A stretch of 37,265 bases of DNA, taken from NCBI GenBank assembly GCA_028870995.1, contig JAGWOI010000021.1:1-37265 (forward strand). The letters run 5' to 3'. Source of the stretch: Candidatus Omnitrophota bacterium (GTDB taxonomy: Bacteria > Omnitrophota > Gorgyraeia > Zapsychrales > Fredricksoniimonadaceae). This document shows, piece by piece, positions 17,437 through 25,726 of this stretch (position 1 is the first letter of the stretch; each line of letters starts with the position of its first letter). Made by a program: the position numbers and the translations under genes. The notes beneath the pieces are model-generated. The model did not search any database and was not told where the DNA came from. It worked only from the letters and a program-made list of their open reading frames with translations.

Positions 17437-18032
17437 AAGCCTCCAAAATTTTTTAAAATTTGTAATCCACTCCGTTGGCTCTTTTCCGGATGAAACTGCA
17501 CGCCCCAAACATTATTGTACACCACGGCAGAAACAAAATCATTGCCGTAGTTGGTGATGGCTGCGACGATCGCGGCCTCCTGGGGCCTGACAAAATAAGA
17601 GTGACAGAAATACATGTTTTCACCGGGAGATATCCCCTTGAACATGGGGGCCCCGGCCAAGCGGGCATGGACCTGGTTCCAGCCCATGTGCGGCACCTTC
17701 AACTGGCTGAAACGCTCCACACTCCCTTTTAGGATCTTTAACCCTTCCGCAAAACCGCCCTCGGTGCTCCTTTCAAAAAGCAATTGCAGCCCTAAGCAAA
17801 TCCCCAAAAACGGCTTACCATCCTGGATGACCTTGCGGATGGGGCCGGTCAAATTCAGTTCCTGCAGTTTCTGCATGGCCGGCGCCATGGCACCCACACC
17901 GGGCAACACCACCTTGTCCGCCTGCAGGATCTCCCTTATGTCCGGTGTCACCTTGGCTTCGCAGCCAACAGCTTCAAAGGCCTTCTGCACGCTGCGCAAG
18001 TTCCCCATGCCGTAATCAACAATTGCAATCAT
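17433..18032 (-). CDS. hisH: Imidazole glycerol phosphate synthase, glutamine amidotransferase subunit
   Basis: Class I glutamine amidotransferase that supplies ammonia to HisF. It has 199 residues. The triad is Cys79 in PFLGICLGLQLLF, His181 and Glu183 in WGVQFHPEKS. The N-terminus is the usual IVDYGMGNLRSV, and the oxyanion-strand region PGVGAMAPAM is present. Its ATG shares one base with the hisB stop (TAATG), and its stop overlaps hisA by four bases. Separation from hisF by hisA is the common hisH-hisA-hisF order. Confidence 0.96.
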   Translation of the reverse strand: MIAIVDYGMGNLRSVQKAFEAVGCEAKVTPDIREILQADKVVLPGVGAMAPAMQKLQELNLTGPIRKVIQDGKPFLGICLGLQLLFERSTEGGFAEGLKILKGSVERFSQLKVPHMGWNQVHARLAGAPMFKGISPGENMYFCHSYFVRPQEAAIVAAITNYGNDFVSAVVYNNVWGVQFHPEKSQRSGLQILKNFGGL

Positions 18033-18640
18033 TAATCAATAATCCCCTTGGTCGACGGCACTTCTCCCAGGCGCCGGGAATCGACCTTGACAGCCTCATC
18101 CAGGGCCAGCCCCAAAGATTTAAACATGGTCTCCAGGTTGGTATGCAGGTCTTCGCTGGGATTTTGCAGCGTAAAACTTAACGTAGCTCCCAAATTATGG
18201 GCGAAACTTTCCATAAAATGCTCAAAATGGGAGAACTCATAGCCTTCCGTCCCCTTTTGCGCGGGGATAAGCTCTTCCGAATTGAATTTATAAAACCCCC
18301 GTCCGGAGATGTCGATGACACAAAGACCGACGGTGGCCTCCATGGGAGCGAAAGCATGGCCGAAACGCTTGATGCCGGCCTTCTCCTCACCCAGGGCCTT
18401 TTTAAAGGCCTTGCCCAGGACAATGCCGATGTCTTCGTTGGTGTGGTGGATGTCGATATGGGTATCGCCGGTCACGGTCAGTTCCAGGTCAAAAAACCCA
18501 TGGAACGAAAACAGTTCAAGCATGTGATCAAGAAAACCAATGGGGGTCTTGATTTTGCTTTTCCCCGTGCCGTCGATATTCAGGACGGCCGTAATCTGAG
18601 TTTCCTTGGACTTGCGTTCGATTTGCGCTGTACGAGACAT
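18032..18640 (-). CDS. hisB: Imidazoleglycerol-phosphate dehydratase
   Basis: Manganese enzyme that dehydrates imidazole glycerol phosphate to imidazole acetol phosphate. The 202-residue protein is the monofunctional form, without the N-terminal histidinol phosphatase domain of enterobacterial HisB. Metal-binding histidine motifs are visible as GFLDHMLELFSFHG, DIHHTNEDIGI and, near the C-terminus, FEHFMESFAHNLGATLSF. Histidinol phosphatase must be encoded elsewhere. It starts 11 bases after hisD and is coupled to hisH through TAATG. Confidence 0.96.
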   Translation of the reverse strand: MSRTAQIERKSKETQITAVLNIDGTGKSKIKTPIGFLDHMLELFSFHGFFDLELTVTGDTHIDIHHTNEDIGIVLGKAFKKALGEEKAGIKRFGHAFAPMEATVGLCVIDISGRGFYKFNSEELIPAQKGTEGYEFSHFEHFMESFAHNLGATLSFTLQNPSEDLHTNLETMFKSLGLALDEAVKVDSRRLGEVPSTKGIID

Positions 18641-18651
18641 ATCCTTTTCCT

Positions 18652-19875
18652 TTATTTAAACCTCACATTGACTGATTCCGCATGCTTGACCAAGCCTTCC
18701 AGGTTGGCCACCTGCTGCAAAGGCCCGCGGACCTTTTCCAACGCCTTCTTGCTGTAAGCGATCACGTGACTGGTCTTGGTAAAGCTTGAAAGGGACAACC
18801 CCGAAAAAAAGCGTGCCGTTCCCATGGTCGGCAGCACATGGCTTGGACCTGCCGCGTAATCGCCCAGGGCCGTGGGGCTGTAGGGCCCTAAAAAGACGGC
18901 ACCGGCATGCCTGATCTTTTTGGCGATGCTGACGGCATCGGAGGTCATGATCTGTAAATGTTCAGGGGCCAGCTTGTTGGCTATGTCGACGGCCTCGTCA
19001 ATATTCTTACAGTAGATACAATAGCCGTTGGCCACGCGCTTGCGCACATCCTTGATCAACTGCTTGGAAGTGCTTAGCAGGATCGACAACCCGCCGATAT
19101 GCTCCATTTGAGCTTCCAGGTCAGCGACCACAAAATCCGTAGTTGTATAGCGGTTGGCGATGACAACCAGTTCCGTAGGCCCGGCCAGCATGTCGATATC
19201 CACATAACCGAACAACTGACGCTTGGCCTCGGTGACATACCAGTTGCCGGGGCCGACGATCTTGTCCACCTTGGGGATGGTCTTGGTGCCCAGCGCCAAA
19301 GCCGCAACGGCCTGCGCGCCGCCTGCTTTATAAATTTCCCTCACCTTCAACAGGTTGGCCACCGCCAAAATGTAGGGATTGATCCGGCCTTCGCTGTCCG
19401 GCGGAGTAACAATAACGACACGGGAGACTCCCGCGATAATGGCCGGTATGGCGGTCATATAAACCGACGATATCAAGGGCGCGGTGCCTGCGGGGATATA
19501 AATGCCGACCGAATCCAGGGGCCGTACCTCTTCCTTAAGCGTGACCCCGTCATAGCCCTTGACCTTGCAGCATTTGTGCAGCTGCTTCTTATAGTACAGG
19601 GACACATTATTGATGATCGTTTTCAAATGCCCGATGAATTCGGGGGTGATGTTCTGAAAGGAGGCGGAGATTTCGCTCTCGGCAACACACATCTGCCGGG
19701 GCGTCAGCCTTACCCCGTCGAAACGGCGGGTGTATTTGATGACCGCGTCATCACCGTTGAGACGCACATCGTCGATGATGGCCCTCACCTTCTCTTCAAC
19801 GTATTTTTTACGCGCCACACGGCTGCGGTCGTAAAGCTTCTCGATGTTCTGCCCTGTCTGTTTGATCAGTTTCAT
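18652..19875 (-). CDS. hisD: Histidinol dehydrogenase
   Basis: Zinc- and NAD-dependent enzyme for the last two oxidations of histidine synthesis. It is 407 residues, slightly short for the family. Signatures include IYIPAGTAPLISSVYMTAIP, VDKIVGPGNWYVTEAKRQL, DIDMLAGPTELVVIA, the zinc Gln and His in LEAQMEHIGG, and the C-terminal GDYAAGPSHVLPT. It is the first his gene after alaS, with a 28-base gap and only a weak ribosome site. hisG, hisC, hisE and histidinol phosphatase are absent from the window, so the pathway is split across loci. Confidence 0.95.
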   Translation of the reverse strand: MKLIKQTGQNIEKLYDRSRVARKKYVEEKVRAIIDDVRLNGDDAVIKYTRRFDGVRLTPRQMCVAESEISASFQNITPEFIGHLKTIINNVSLYYKKQLHKCCKVKGYDGVTLKEEVRPLDSVGIYIPAGTAPLISSVYMTAIPAIIAGVSRVVIVTPPDSEGRINPYILAVANLLKVREIYKAGGAQAVAALALGTKTIPKVDKIVGPGNWYVTEAKRQLFGYVDIDMLAGPTELVVIANRYTTTDFVVADLEAQMEHIGGLSILLSTSKQLIKDVRKRVANGYCIYCKNIDEAVDIANKLAPEHLQIMTSDAVSIAKKIRHAGAVFLGPYSPTALGDYAAGPSHVLPTMGTARFFSGLSLSSFTKTSHVIAYSKKALEKVRGPLQQVANLEGLVKHAESVNVRFK

Positions 19876-19903
19876 GCTTATATTCCCTATTACCTGGACG
19901 TCG

Positions 19904-22489
19904 TCAGATTTTTTGTAATGTCCCGGTTATGATCTCCTTGGCCTTGGCCAATGCTTCTTCCAATTTTTGAGGAGCTTTACTGCCGGCCTGGGCCAGCTGG
20001 GGCTTGCCGCCGCCGCTGCCGTCGATAAGAGGTGTTATGCGGGCCATCAAGTCATTGGCCCTGATGCCGCGGGCCACCAGATCATCCGTGACGGAAAGGA
20101 TGACCGAGGCATCATCGGCACCTTTGGCCCCTAAGATGAAAATGCCGGATTTGACTTTCTGCTTGAGCAGGTCGGATAGCTTGCGCAATAAAGCCACGTC
20201 AATGTTTTCAAGGGAACGCACGATGAGGCTGTTGCCGTTGATGCTCTGGGCCTCCTTGATCATGTCATCGACCGAAGATTTGATCTTTTCAAAATAGACC
20301 TTTTGCTTTTGGGCTTCTTCCTGCTTTAAACGCTGGGTTTCTTCAATGGCCGCCGCTTCTTCCTGTTTTTTCTTTAAGAATTCCTCAACCTTGGGCCTGC
20401 CGGTCAGAGCTTCGACACGGCGGATGCCCTGCGCGACGGAGCCTTCGGAGACGATCTTCATGGTCTCGATCTCGCCGGTCGAGCCCACATGAGTGCCCCC
20501 GCAAAACTCCTTGGAATAATCGGCGATGGAAACGACCCGGACCGTCTGGCCGTACTTTTCGGCAAAAAACATCAAGGCACCTTTCTTCTGGGCCTCTTCC
20601 AAAGGCAGAACTTCAGTGGTGAGCTTATCATTGCGTTTGATAAACTCATTAAGCCTGGCTTCTATTTTCAACATCTCTTCAGGCTTGACCGCCTTGGGAT
20701 GGGTGAAGTCAAAACGCAAACGCCCTTCTTCAACCAGGGACCCTTGCTGTTTGATGTGTGCGCCCAAGGTTTCGCGCAAAGCCGCCTGCAATAAATGAGT
20801 GGCCGTGTGGTTGCGCATGATGGCGCGGCGGCGCGGCTCATCGATCACCGCCTGCACGGTTTCCCCTTCTTTAATGACCCCTTCAATAACACCATAATGG
20901 ATATAGACATCATTGATCTTTCTAGTGTCTTCCACCCGCATCCGGCCTTCAGGGCCGTTCAAATCACCGGTATCGCCCACCTGGCCGCCGGCCTCGGCAT
21001 AAAACGGCGTGCGATCCAACACGATCTGCGCCCTGCCGTCGTCTTTAAGATGCGTGATCTTCAAAACCTTGGCTTCCGCCTTAGTTTGGGCATAGCCTAA
21101 AAATTGGGTCTTAGGAAGGTCCGAAGCAAACTCCTGGTTGGCATACACATCGCCGGTCATCTTGCTGCCGGCTCGGGAGCGCTCCTTCTGCTCTTCCATT
21201 TTTCTGGCAAAAACTTTAAATGCTTCATTCAAAATGACCGTATTGATGCCTGTATCATTGGATCCTACACTAAACATTGTGGATTGAGTTAATCCATGGG
21301 TGTCTCGATATAAAAATAAAATTTCACCTAATTCTTCTACATTATCCTTGGCAGCTGACAATTTAGCTTTAAATTCAGGCAATCTCTCCCGGCGGACTTT
21401 AATGTATGCTTCTTCAATACGTTTAATTATCTCTTTGAACTCATTAACCTTATCTGATAGTTCCGGATAAGGTCGTTTAAGACGTTCAATAACAATATCA
21501 ACAAAGGTATGAATGACAGGCCTTTCAATTCCCGCACGGATGGCCAGATCGCTCATGTCCACGATCAGCTTGCGGATGACGTAACCCCGTCCCTCATTAG
21601 AAGGCATAACACCATCAGCAATACCAATGACCACGGCACGCATATGATCGGCGATAATACGGTATTCGCTCTCAGAAGTTTTAGCGCCGTTGGCCGCAAA
21701 TGTATCCTTAATGACCTTCAAAATCGCGACAAAATTATCCGTCTCGTAATTACTCTTCTTGCCCTGCACTACCGCAGCCAGGCGTTCCAGGCCCATACCG
21801 GTGTCGATATTCTTGGCGGGTAAAGGCTCCAGGATACCGCCGTCCTTGCGGTTGAATTGAGTAAAGACCAGGTTCCATACCTCGGAAAAACGACCGCAGG
21901 AACAGTCCGGGTCGCACTTGCTGCCGTTAGGACATTGGGGATTCACGCCGTAATCATAAAAAATTTCCGAGCAGGGGCCGCAGGGGCCGTTGGGGCCGTT
22001 GACCCTGGCATTGGACGGCCAAAAATTGCTTTTATCCCCCAGCTTGACGATCCTGTCAGCCGGAAGTTTAATATCGTTGAGCCAGATCTTGTAGGCCTCG
22101 TCGTCTTCTTTATAGACCGAAGCCCACAGCCTATCTTCAGAGATGCCCAATTCTTTCGTCAGAAATTGCCAGCCCCAATGAATAGCCTCCCTCTTAAAAT
22201 AATCGCCGAAGGAGAAATTGCCGAGCATTTCAAAAAAAGTGTGGTGAAAATCAGTTTTGCCCACCACGTCCAAATCGTCCGTTCGCAGGCATTTCTGGCA
22301 GGTGGCGGCACGGGTAAAACCGTCGATATGGCCTAAAAATTGGGGCTTGAATTGCTGCATGCCCGCGGTCGTGAACAATACGGTAGGGTCGTCTTTGGGC
22401 ACCAGGGAATCACTGGCAATGATACTGTGATCTCTGGGGCTGGATTTAAAATAGTTTAAAAACTTGCTTCTGATTTCGTCGGTCGTCAT
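19904..22489 (-). CDS. alaS: Alanine-tRNA ligase
   Basis: Charges tRNA-Ala and edits mischarged Ser or Gly. The 861 residues comprise the class II catalytic domain (1-240: TTAGMQQFKPQFLG, FHHTFFEMLGNFSFGDYFKR, GMGLERLAAVVQ), a tRNA-recognition region (about 240-450), the editing domain with zinc ligands His561/His565 (NHTATHLLQA) and Cys663/His667 (EFCGGTHVG), a coiled coil near 710-770 and the glycine-rich C-Ala tail (DGSGGGKPQLAQAG). A cysteine cluster at about 186-198 (CPNGSKCDPDCSCG) looks like the extra loop found in some AlaRS. Residues about 310-433 lie in a low-GC stretch and depart from the usual sequence there. It starts four bases inside recX. Confidence 0.96.
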   Translation of the reverse strand: MTTDEIRSKFLNYFKSSPRDHSIIASDSLVPKDDPTVLFTTAGMQQFKPQFLGHIDGFTRAATCQKCLRTDDLDVVGKTDFHHTFFEMLGNFSFGDYFKREAIHWGWQFLTKELGISEDRLWASVYKEDDEAYKIWLNDIKLPADRIVKLGDKSNFWPSNARVNGPNGPCGPCSEIFYDYGVNPQCPNGSKCDPDCSCGRFSEVWNLVFTQFNRKDGGILEPLPAKNIDTGMGLERLAAVVQGKKSNYETDNFVAILKVIKDTFAANGAKTSESEYRIIADHMRAVVIGIADGVMPSNEGRGYVIRKLIVDMSDLAIRAGIERPVIHTFVDIVIERLKRPYPELSDKVNEFKEIIKRIEEAYIKVRRERLPEFKAKLSAAKDNVEELGEILFLYRDTHGLTQSTMFSVGSNDTGINTVILNEAFKVFARKMEEQKERSRAGSKMTGDVYANQEFASDLPKTQFLGYAQTKAEAKVLKITHLKDDGRAQIVLDRTPFYAEAGGQVGDTGDLNGPEGRMRVEDTRKINDVYIHYGVIEGVIKEGETVQAVIDEPRRRAIMRNHTATHLLQAALRETLGAHIKQQGSLVEEGRLRFDFTHPKAVKPEEMLKIEARLNEFIKRNDKLTTEVLPLEEAQKKGALMFFAEKYGQTVRVVSIADYSKEFCGGTHVGSTGEIETMKIVSEGSVAQGIRRVEALTGRPKVEEFLKKKQEEAAAIEETQRLKQEEAQKQKVYFEKIKSSVDDMIKEAQSINGNSLIVRSLENIDVALLRKLSDLLKQKVKSGIFILGAKGADDASVILSVTDDLVARGIRANDLMARITPLIDGSGGGKPQLAQAGSKAPQKLEEALAKAKEIITGTLQKI

Positions 22490-22935
22490 TTTAATTTCTT
22501 TAAAACCTTGATCGCGATCTGGGGCTCAAATCCCCGGCGCAGCAGAAAATCCAAAACTCTTTTTTTCTTTTTCAGCAATTCAACACCGGCCGGCACCCGC
22601 TGCCAGCGCCGCTGGGCCAGATCCAGGGCTGCTGCCTCGGGGCTTACATTCTCCCGGGCCTCAGCCACGGCCTGATCGATGATCTCCGGATCAATGCCTT
22701 TGTTCTTTAGCTCCAGGATGATCCTTCTAAAACCAAACGGCCGAGCCAAACGATAGTTGATCCAGCTTTTCGTAAACGCCCGGTCGTCCAGTAATCCTGT
22801 TGCTGTCAAATCGCTGACTGTTACTCCTATTTCCTCGGCAGAAAAGCCCTTACCTTCAAGTTTCTCTCTCAGTTCCGCCACGCTGCGCGGTCTGATTTTT
22901 AAATAACGCAAGGCTGCCGTCTTAGCCGTTGCCAT
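22486..22935 (-). CDS. recX: Regulatory protein RecX
   Basis: Small helical protein that binds RecA filaments and modulates their activity. At 149 residues it has the RecX three-helix repeats: ALRYLKIRPRSVAELREKLE, the second repeat around LLDDRAFTKSWINYRL and RPFGFRRIILELKNKGID, and a third around KKRVLDFLLRRGFEP. The ATG shares one base with the recA stop (TGATG), and the stop overlaps alaS (ATGA). The recA-recX order is standard and tight coupling keeps the inhibitor below RecA; the recX-alaS link is seen in several phyla. Confidence 0.94.
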   Translation of the reverse strand: MATAKTAALRYLKIRPRSVAELREKLEGKGFSAEEIGVTVSDLTATGLLDDRAFTKSWINYRLARPFGFRRIILELKNKGIDPEIIDQAVAEARENVSPEAAALDLAQRRWQRVPAGVELLKKKKRVLDFLLRRGFEPQIAIKVLKKLK

Positions 22936-23996
22936 CAGGCCTTATTCTTGGCCTTGACCTTTTCCATGACCAATTTCTTGATCTTGTGCGCCAGTTTGGG
23001 GTTGTCCTTGAGAAACTTGCGGCTGGCTTCCCGTCCCTGGCCGATCTTCTCATTCTCGAAAGAAAACCAGGTGCCGCTTTTCTGAATGATCTCCTGGTCC
23101 ACGGCCAAATCCAAAATATCCGCCGCTTCGGAGATCCCCTCATTAAAATAAATTTCAAATTCCGCCTCTTTAAAAGGAGGAGCCACCTTGTTCTTGACCA
23201 CCTTGGCCTTGACGCGGTTGCCGATGATGTCTTCCCCAGATTTGATGGATTCCAGTTTTCTTAAATCAACGCGCACCGAGGCATAAAATTTCAACGCCCG
23301 TCCGCCGGTGGTGGTTTCCGGATTGCCGAACATGACACCTATTTTCATGCGGATCTGGTTGATGAAAACAACACAGGACTTGGATTTGTTGATGGCCGCG
23401 GTCAATTTACGCAAGGCCTGGCTCATCAGGCGCGCCTGCAGGCCCATGTGGGCATCGCCCATCTCGCCTTCGATCTCAGCGCGGGGTGTTAAGGCCGCAA
23501 CGGAGTCGATGACAACAAGGTCAACGGCGTTGGACCGCACCAGGGTCTCGGCGATTTCCAAGGCCTGTTCGCCGGTGTCCGGCTGGGAGACCAGAAGATC
23601 GTCCAATTTGACGCCTAAGGTCTTGGCATAGTTGGAATCAAAAGCATGCTCGGCGTCGATAAAGGCCGCCACCCCGCCCGCAAGCTGCAATTGCTTGATA
23701 ATGCTTAAGGTCAGGGTCGTTTTACCGGAGGATTCCGGCCCGTAAATCTCAACCACCCGGCCGCGCGGAATGCCCCATACCCCTAAGGCCATGTCCAGGG
23801 TCAATGAACCCGTCGGTATGACCGGGATGTCCTGTACCACATTGCTGTCCATGCGCATGATGGACCCTTTGCCGAATTGTTTTTCGATTTGCGCTAAAGC
23901 CAGATCCAGAGCCTTCAAACGGTTGTCGCGCTCAGCGCTTACGGCCTTGTCATTGGCAGTTTTATCTTTTTCTGCGGTGATTTTGTCTTGAGCCAT
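22935..23996 (-). CDS. recA: Recombinase RecA
   Basis: DNA strand-exchange ATPase and SOS co-protease. The 353-residue protein has Walker A GPESSGKT at 86-93, [38 protein letters not shown] (Walker B), the loop L1/L2 region with [22 protein letters not shown], and the C-terminal domain. The N-terminus has about 25 extra charged residues before the conserved [29 protein letters not shown] ribosome site precedes the ATG, and a consensus promoter lies about 36-64 bases upstream. It heads the long gene run that continues to the left end of the window. Confidence 0.98.
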   Translation of the reverse strand: MAQDKITAEKDKTANDKAVSAERDNRLKALDLALAQIEKQFGKGSIMRMDSNVVQDIPVIPTGSLTLDMALGVWGIPRGRVVEIYGPESSGKTTLTLSIIKQLQLAGGVAAFIDAEHAFDSNYAKTLGVKLDDLLVSQPDTGEQALEIAETLVRSNAVDLVVIDSVAALTPRAEIEGEMGDAHMGLQARLMSQALRKLTAAINKSKSCVVFINQIRMKIGVMFGNPETTTGGRALKFYASVRVDLRKLESIKSGEDIIGNRVKAKVVKNKVAPPFKEAEFEIYFNEGISEAADILDLAVDQEIIQKSGTWFSFENEKIGQGREASRKFLKDNPKLAHKIKKLVMEKVKAKNKA

Positions 23997-24031
23997 GGGC
24001 CCTCCCTAAAAATATTTAAATTAAAGTCGAA

Positions 24032-24060
24032 ATTATACTTCCCGGGGGTTATATTGTCAA
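24032..24060 (-). promoter_or_regulatory. Consensus sigma-70 promoter of recA
   Basis: The minus strand has TTGACA (24055-24060), a 17-base spacer, and TATAAT (24032-24037): both hexamers are perfect at the optimal spacing. Predicted initiation near 24025 leaves a leader of about 28 bases with the GGGAGGG ribosome site. I could not see a CTG-N10-CAG or CGAAC-N4-GTTCG LexA box over it. It is the only strong promoter recognised for the 24 kb gene run downstream. Confidence 0.88.
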
Positions 24061-24182
24061 TCCTTCACCAGGCACATCAGGAACGAAGGAATAACGCCGC
24101 CAAAGGGGGAATTTATGTCTAAAAAGTATACACCGAAAATCAGCTTCTGCATAGGAATTTGACCCGAACTGGTCATGATCAG
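24061..24182. other. Intergenic region upstream of recA
   Basis: This gap separates the methyltransferase gene from the recA promoter. It contains a 16-base imperfect hairpin at 24160-24175 (TGACC and GGTCA arms) just after the methyltransferase stop, which lacks a T-tract and is at best a weak terminator. On the plus strand an AAGGGGGA site precedes a 15-codon ORF at 24115-24162 (MSKKYTPKISFCIGI), the only well-placed plus-strand ribosome site noticed in the window. Whether that ORF is translated, or is a remnant of a lost gene, cannot be said. Confidence 0.45.
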
Positions 24183-24980
24183 CTATTTTAAATAAACCGC
24201 AAAACGGGTACCGGGGACCGAATAAATAGGATACTTTTGGGCCAGGAGGTTAAGATAAGAAAACACATCCTTATGGATGATATAATCAAAATCATGCCAT
24301 ACGATCACCCCCCGCTCAGAAAGCATTTTGAAAGCATTTTCCGTATCCTTTTTGACATATGCGAACGAATGGTTGCCATCGATAAAGACAATGTCTATTT
24401 TTCCATAATAGCTGGAAAAATCGAACCCGTAGGAATCCCCGTAGAGCTCCGTAATTTTACCGGCCAGAGGGTGGTCCTTGTAAAATCTCTGGTGGACGGT
24501 CCGCTGACTTAACTCAATGACCAGCATGTCATCGTAAGAGACATTACGCATGTGCTTGGCGTTATAGTCCGGCGGAAGATCAAGGGTATAAACCCGGCAG
24601 TGGTCAGGGCTGTTGACGGCCAAATGCAGGGCCGTAAACCCGTTGTATGTCCCGATCTCAAAGATGGCGGAAGGCTTTAATTCCTTGACCAGGGTGGCCA
24701 AAAAGTGCGTCTCCATGGAACGGGTGACTTTAAAGTCCCTGTTCAATAAATTGCTCTGGGCAAAAATCAAGTGGCTTGAAAGTTGTTTAAAAAACGGGGT
24801 TTCTTCAAAATTCTTAAGGCGGCCATAGATCATTTGATGGGATTCGTTGATGTCCGAAAAAACCAGAAAAAGGAAGTCCTTAAACTGTTTGGGGTGAAAA
24901 ATAAAATGAAAAAACAAAGCGGCACTGGCCCATAAAAAATTCAAGAACTTTCCCAAATACCAAAAGCTTTTCCTGAACAT
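24183..24980 (-). CDS. Class I SAM-dependent methyltransferase with N-terminal hydrophobic segment
   Basis: Probable small-molecule or glycan-type methyltransferase of the Methyltransf_24-like group; substrate unknown. Residues about 6-30 are strongly hydrophobic (YLGKFLNFLWASAALFFHFIFH), suggesting membrane association. SAM motif I is FEIGTYNGFTALHLA near residue 110, followed by the acidic YTLDLPPDYN and the IDIVFIDGNHSFAYV motif, with GVIVWHDFDY after it. I prefer the ATG at 24980, which has AAGGTG six bases upstream; a GTG at 24989 overlaps the rsmE stop by four bases (GTGA) and is also possible. It follows rsmE in an operon with the tRNA gene. Confidence 0.82.
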   Translation of the reverse strand: MFRKSFWYLGKFLNFLWASAALFFHFIFHPKQFKDFLFLVFSDINESHQMIYGRLKNFEETPFFKQLSSHLIFAQSNLLNRDFKVTRSMETHFLATLVKELKPSAIFEIGTYNGFTALHLAVNSPDHCRVYTLDLPPDYNAKHMRNVSYDDMLVIELSQRTVHQRFYKDHPLAGKITELYGDSYGFDFSSYYGKIDIVFIDGNHSFAYVKKDTENAFKMLSERGVIVWHDFDYIIHKDVFSYLNLLAQKYPIYSVPGTRFAVYLK

Positions 24981-24985
24981 ATTTT

Positions 24986-25717
24986 TCACCTTAAGTTGAA
25001 CTTAACCAACGCCACACAGACGATGGCTGCCGTCTCCACCTTTAAAACAGTAGATCCTAAAGATACCGGCAGGCAGCCGTACTTCACCGCCAAATCGAGT
25101 TCATCGGCCGTAAAATCCCCCTCCGGTCCTATAAAAATAGTAACGGGTTTTTGACCTCCGGCCTCTGCCAGCGCCTCGGTTATATGGCAAGGATGATGGT
25201 GGAGCGACGGAAACAAGGGCAAGCCGCCGGAAGGCAAGGCTTTTAACGCATCCACGAGCATGGTCATGGGATGGATCAGCGGCACCTTGGTCCTCTTGGA
25301 CTGCTTGGCCGCATTCACGGCCACGGCCTTAAAACGGCCGGCCTTGCTTTGCCACTTATCCGGTGAAAAAACAACTTCCGTGCGTTTGGTTTTTAAGGGA
25401 ATGATCTCGTCCACCCCCAACTCAGTGCACTTCTCGATAATAAATTCAAATTTCCCCTTTTTGGGCGGCGCGCAGGCCAGAATGATCCTGCCAGCCTCTT
25501 GGCGGATCTCTTCCACCGCCTCGACACGCGCTTGAATGAAGCCCTCGCCGGCTTCTTCGATAACGGCCTGCGCCTGCTGGGAGCAGGCATTAAAGATCTG
25601 GACCTTGGCGCCACTTTTCAGGCGCAATACGTCCTTGATATGATGGACTTCATGAGGGTCTTTGATGGTGACGGAAAATTTCGTGAAATCGGCTTCGGGG
25701 CAGTAAAAACGGTACAT
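24986..25717 (-). CDS. rsmE: 16S rRNA (uracil1498-N3)-methyltransferase
   Basis: Methylates N3 of U1498 of 16S rRNA. It is a 243-residue SPOUT-class enzyme: an N-terminal PUA-like domain (DPHEVHHIKDVLRLKSG) is followed by the knotted SAM-binding domain with KKGKFEFIIEKCTELGVDEI, AVNAAKQSKRTKVP, IFIGPEGDFTADELDLA and the closing LGSTVLKVETAAI. The start is the ATG at 25717 (MYRFYCPEA); a longer in-frame reading would run into the tRNA gene. The ATG lies only nine bases after the tRNA 3' end, with no Shine-Dalgarno between them. Confidence 0.95.
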   Translation of the reverse strand: MYRFYCPEADFTKFSVTIKDPHEVHHIKDVLRLKSGAKVQIFNACSQQAQAVIEEAGEGFIQARVEAVEEIRQEAGRIILACAPPKKGKFEFIIEKCTELGVDEIIPLKTKRTEVVFSPDKWQSKAGRFKAVAVNAAKQSKRTKVPLIHPMTMLVDALKALPSGGLPLFPSLHHHPCHITEALAEAGGQKPVTIFIGPEGDFTADELDLAVKYGCLPVSLGSTVLKVETAAIVCVALVKFNLR

Positions 25718-25726
25718 ATCAAAAAG

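Noticed and set aside
19099..19932. Plus-strand ORF of 277 codons antisense to hisD
   Set aside because: It lies wholly opposite a certain hisD gene, has no ribosome site or recognisable domain, and long antisense ORFs are expected from the codon use here.
24153..24182. Hairpin after the methyltransferase gene as a strong terminator or LexA site
   Set aside because: The stem is only five base pairs with no T-tract, and the CTG/CAG half-sites are not at the ten-base spacing of a LexA box.
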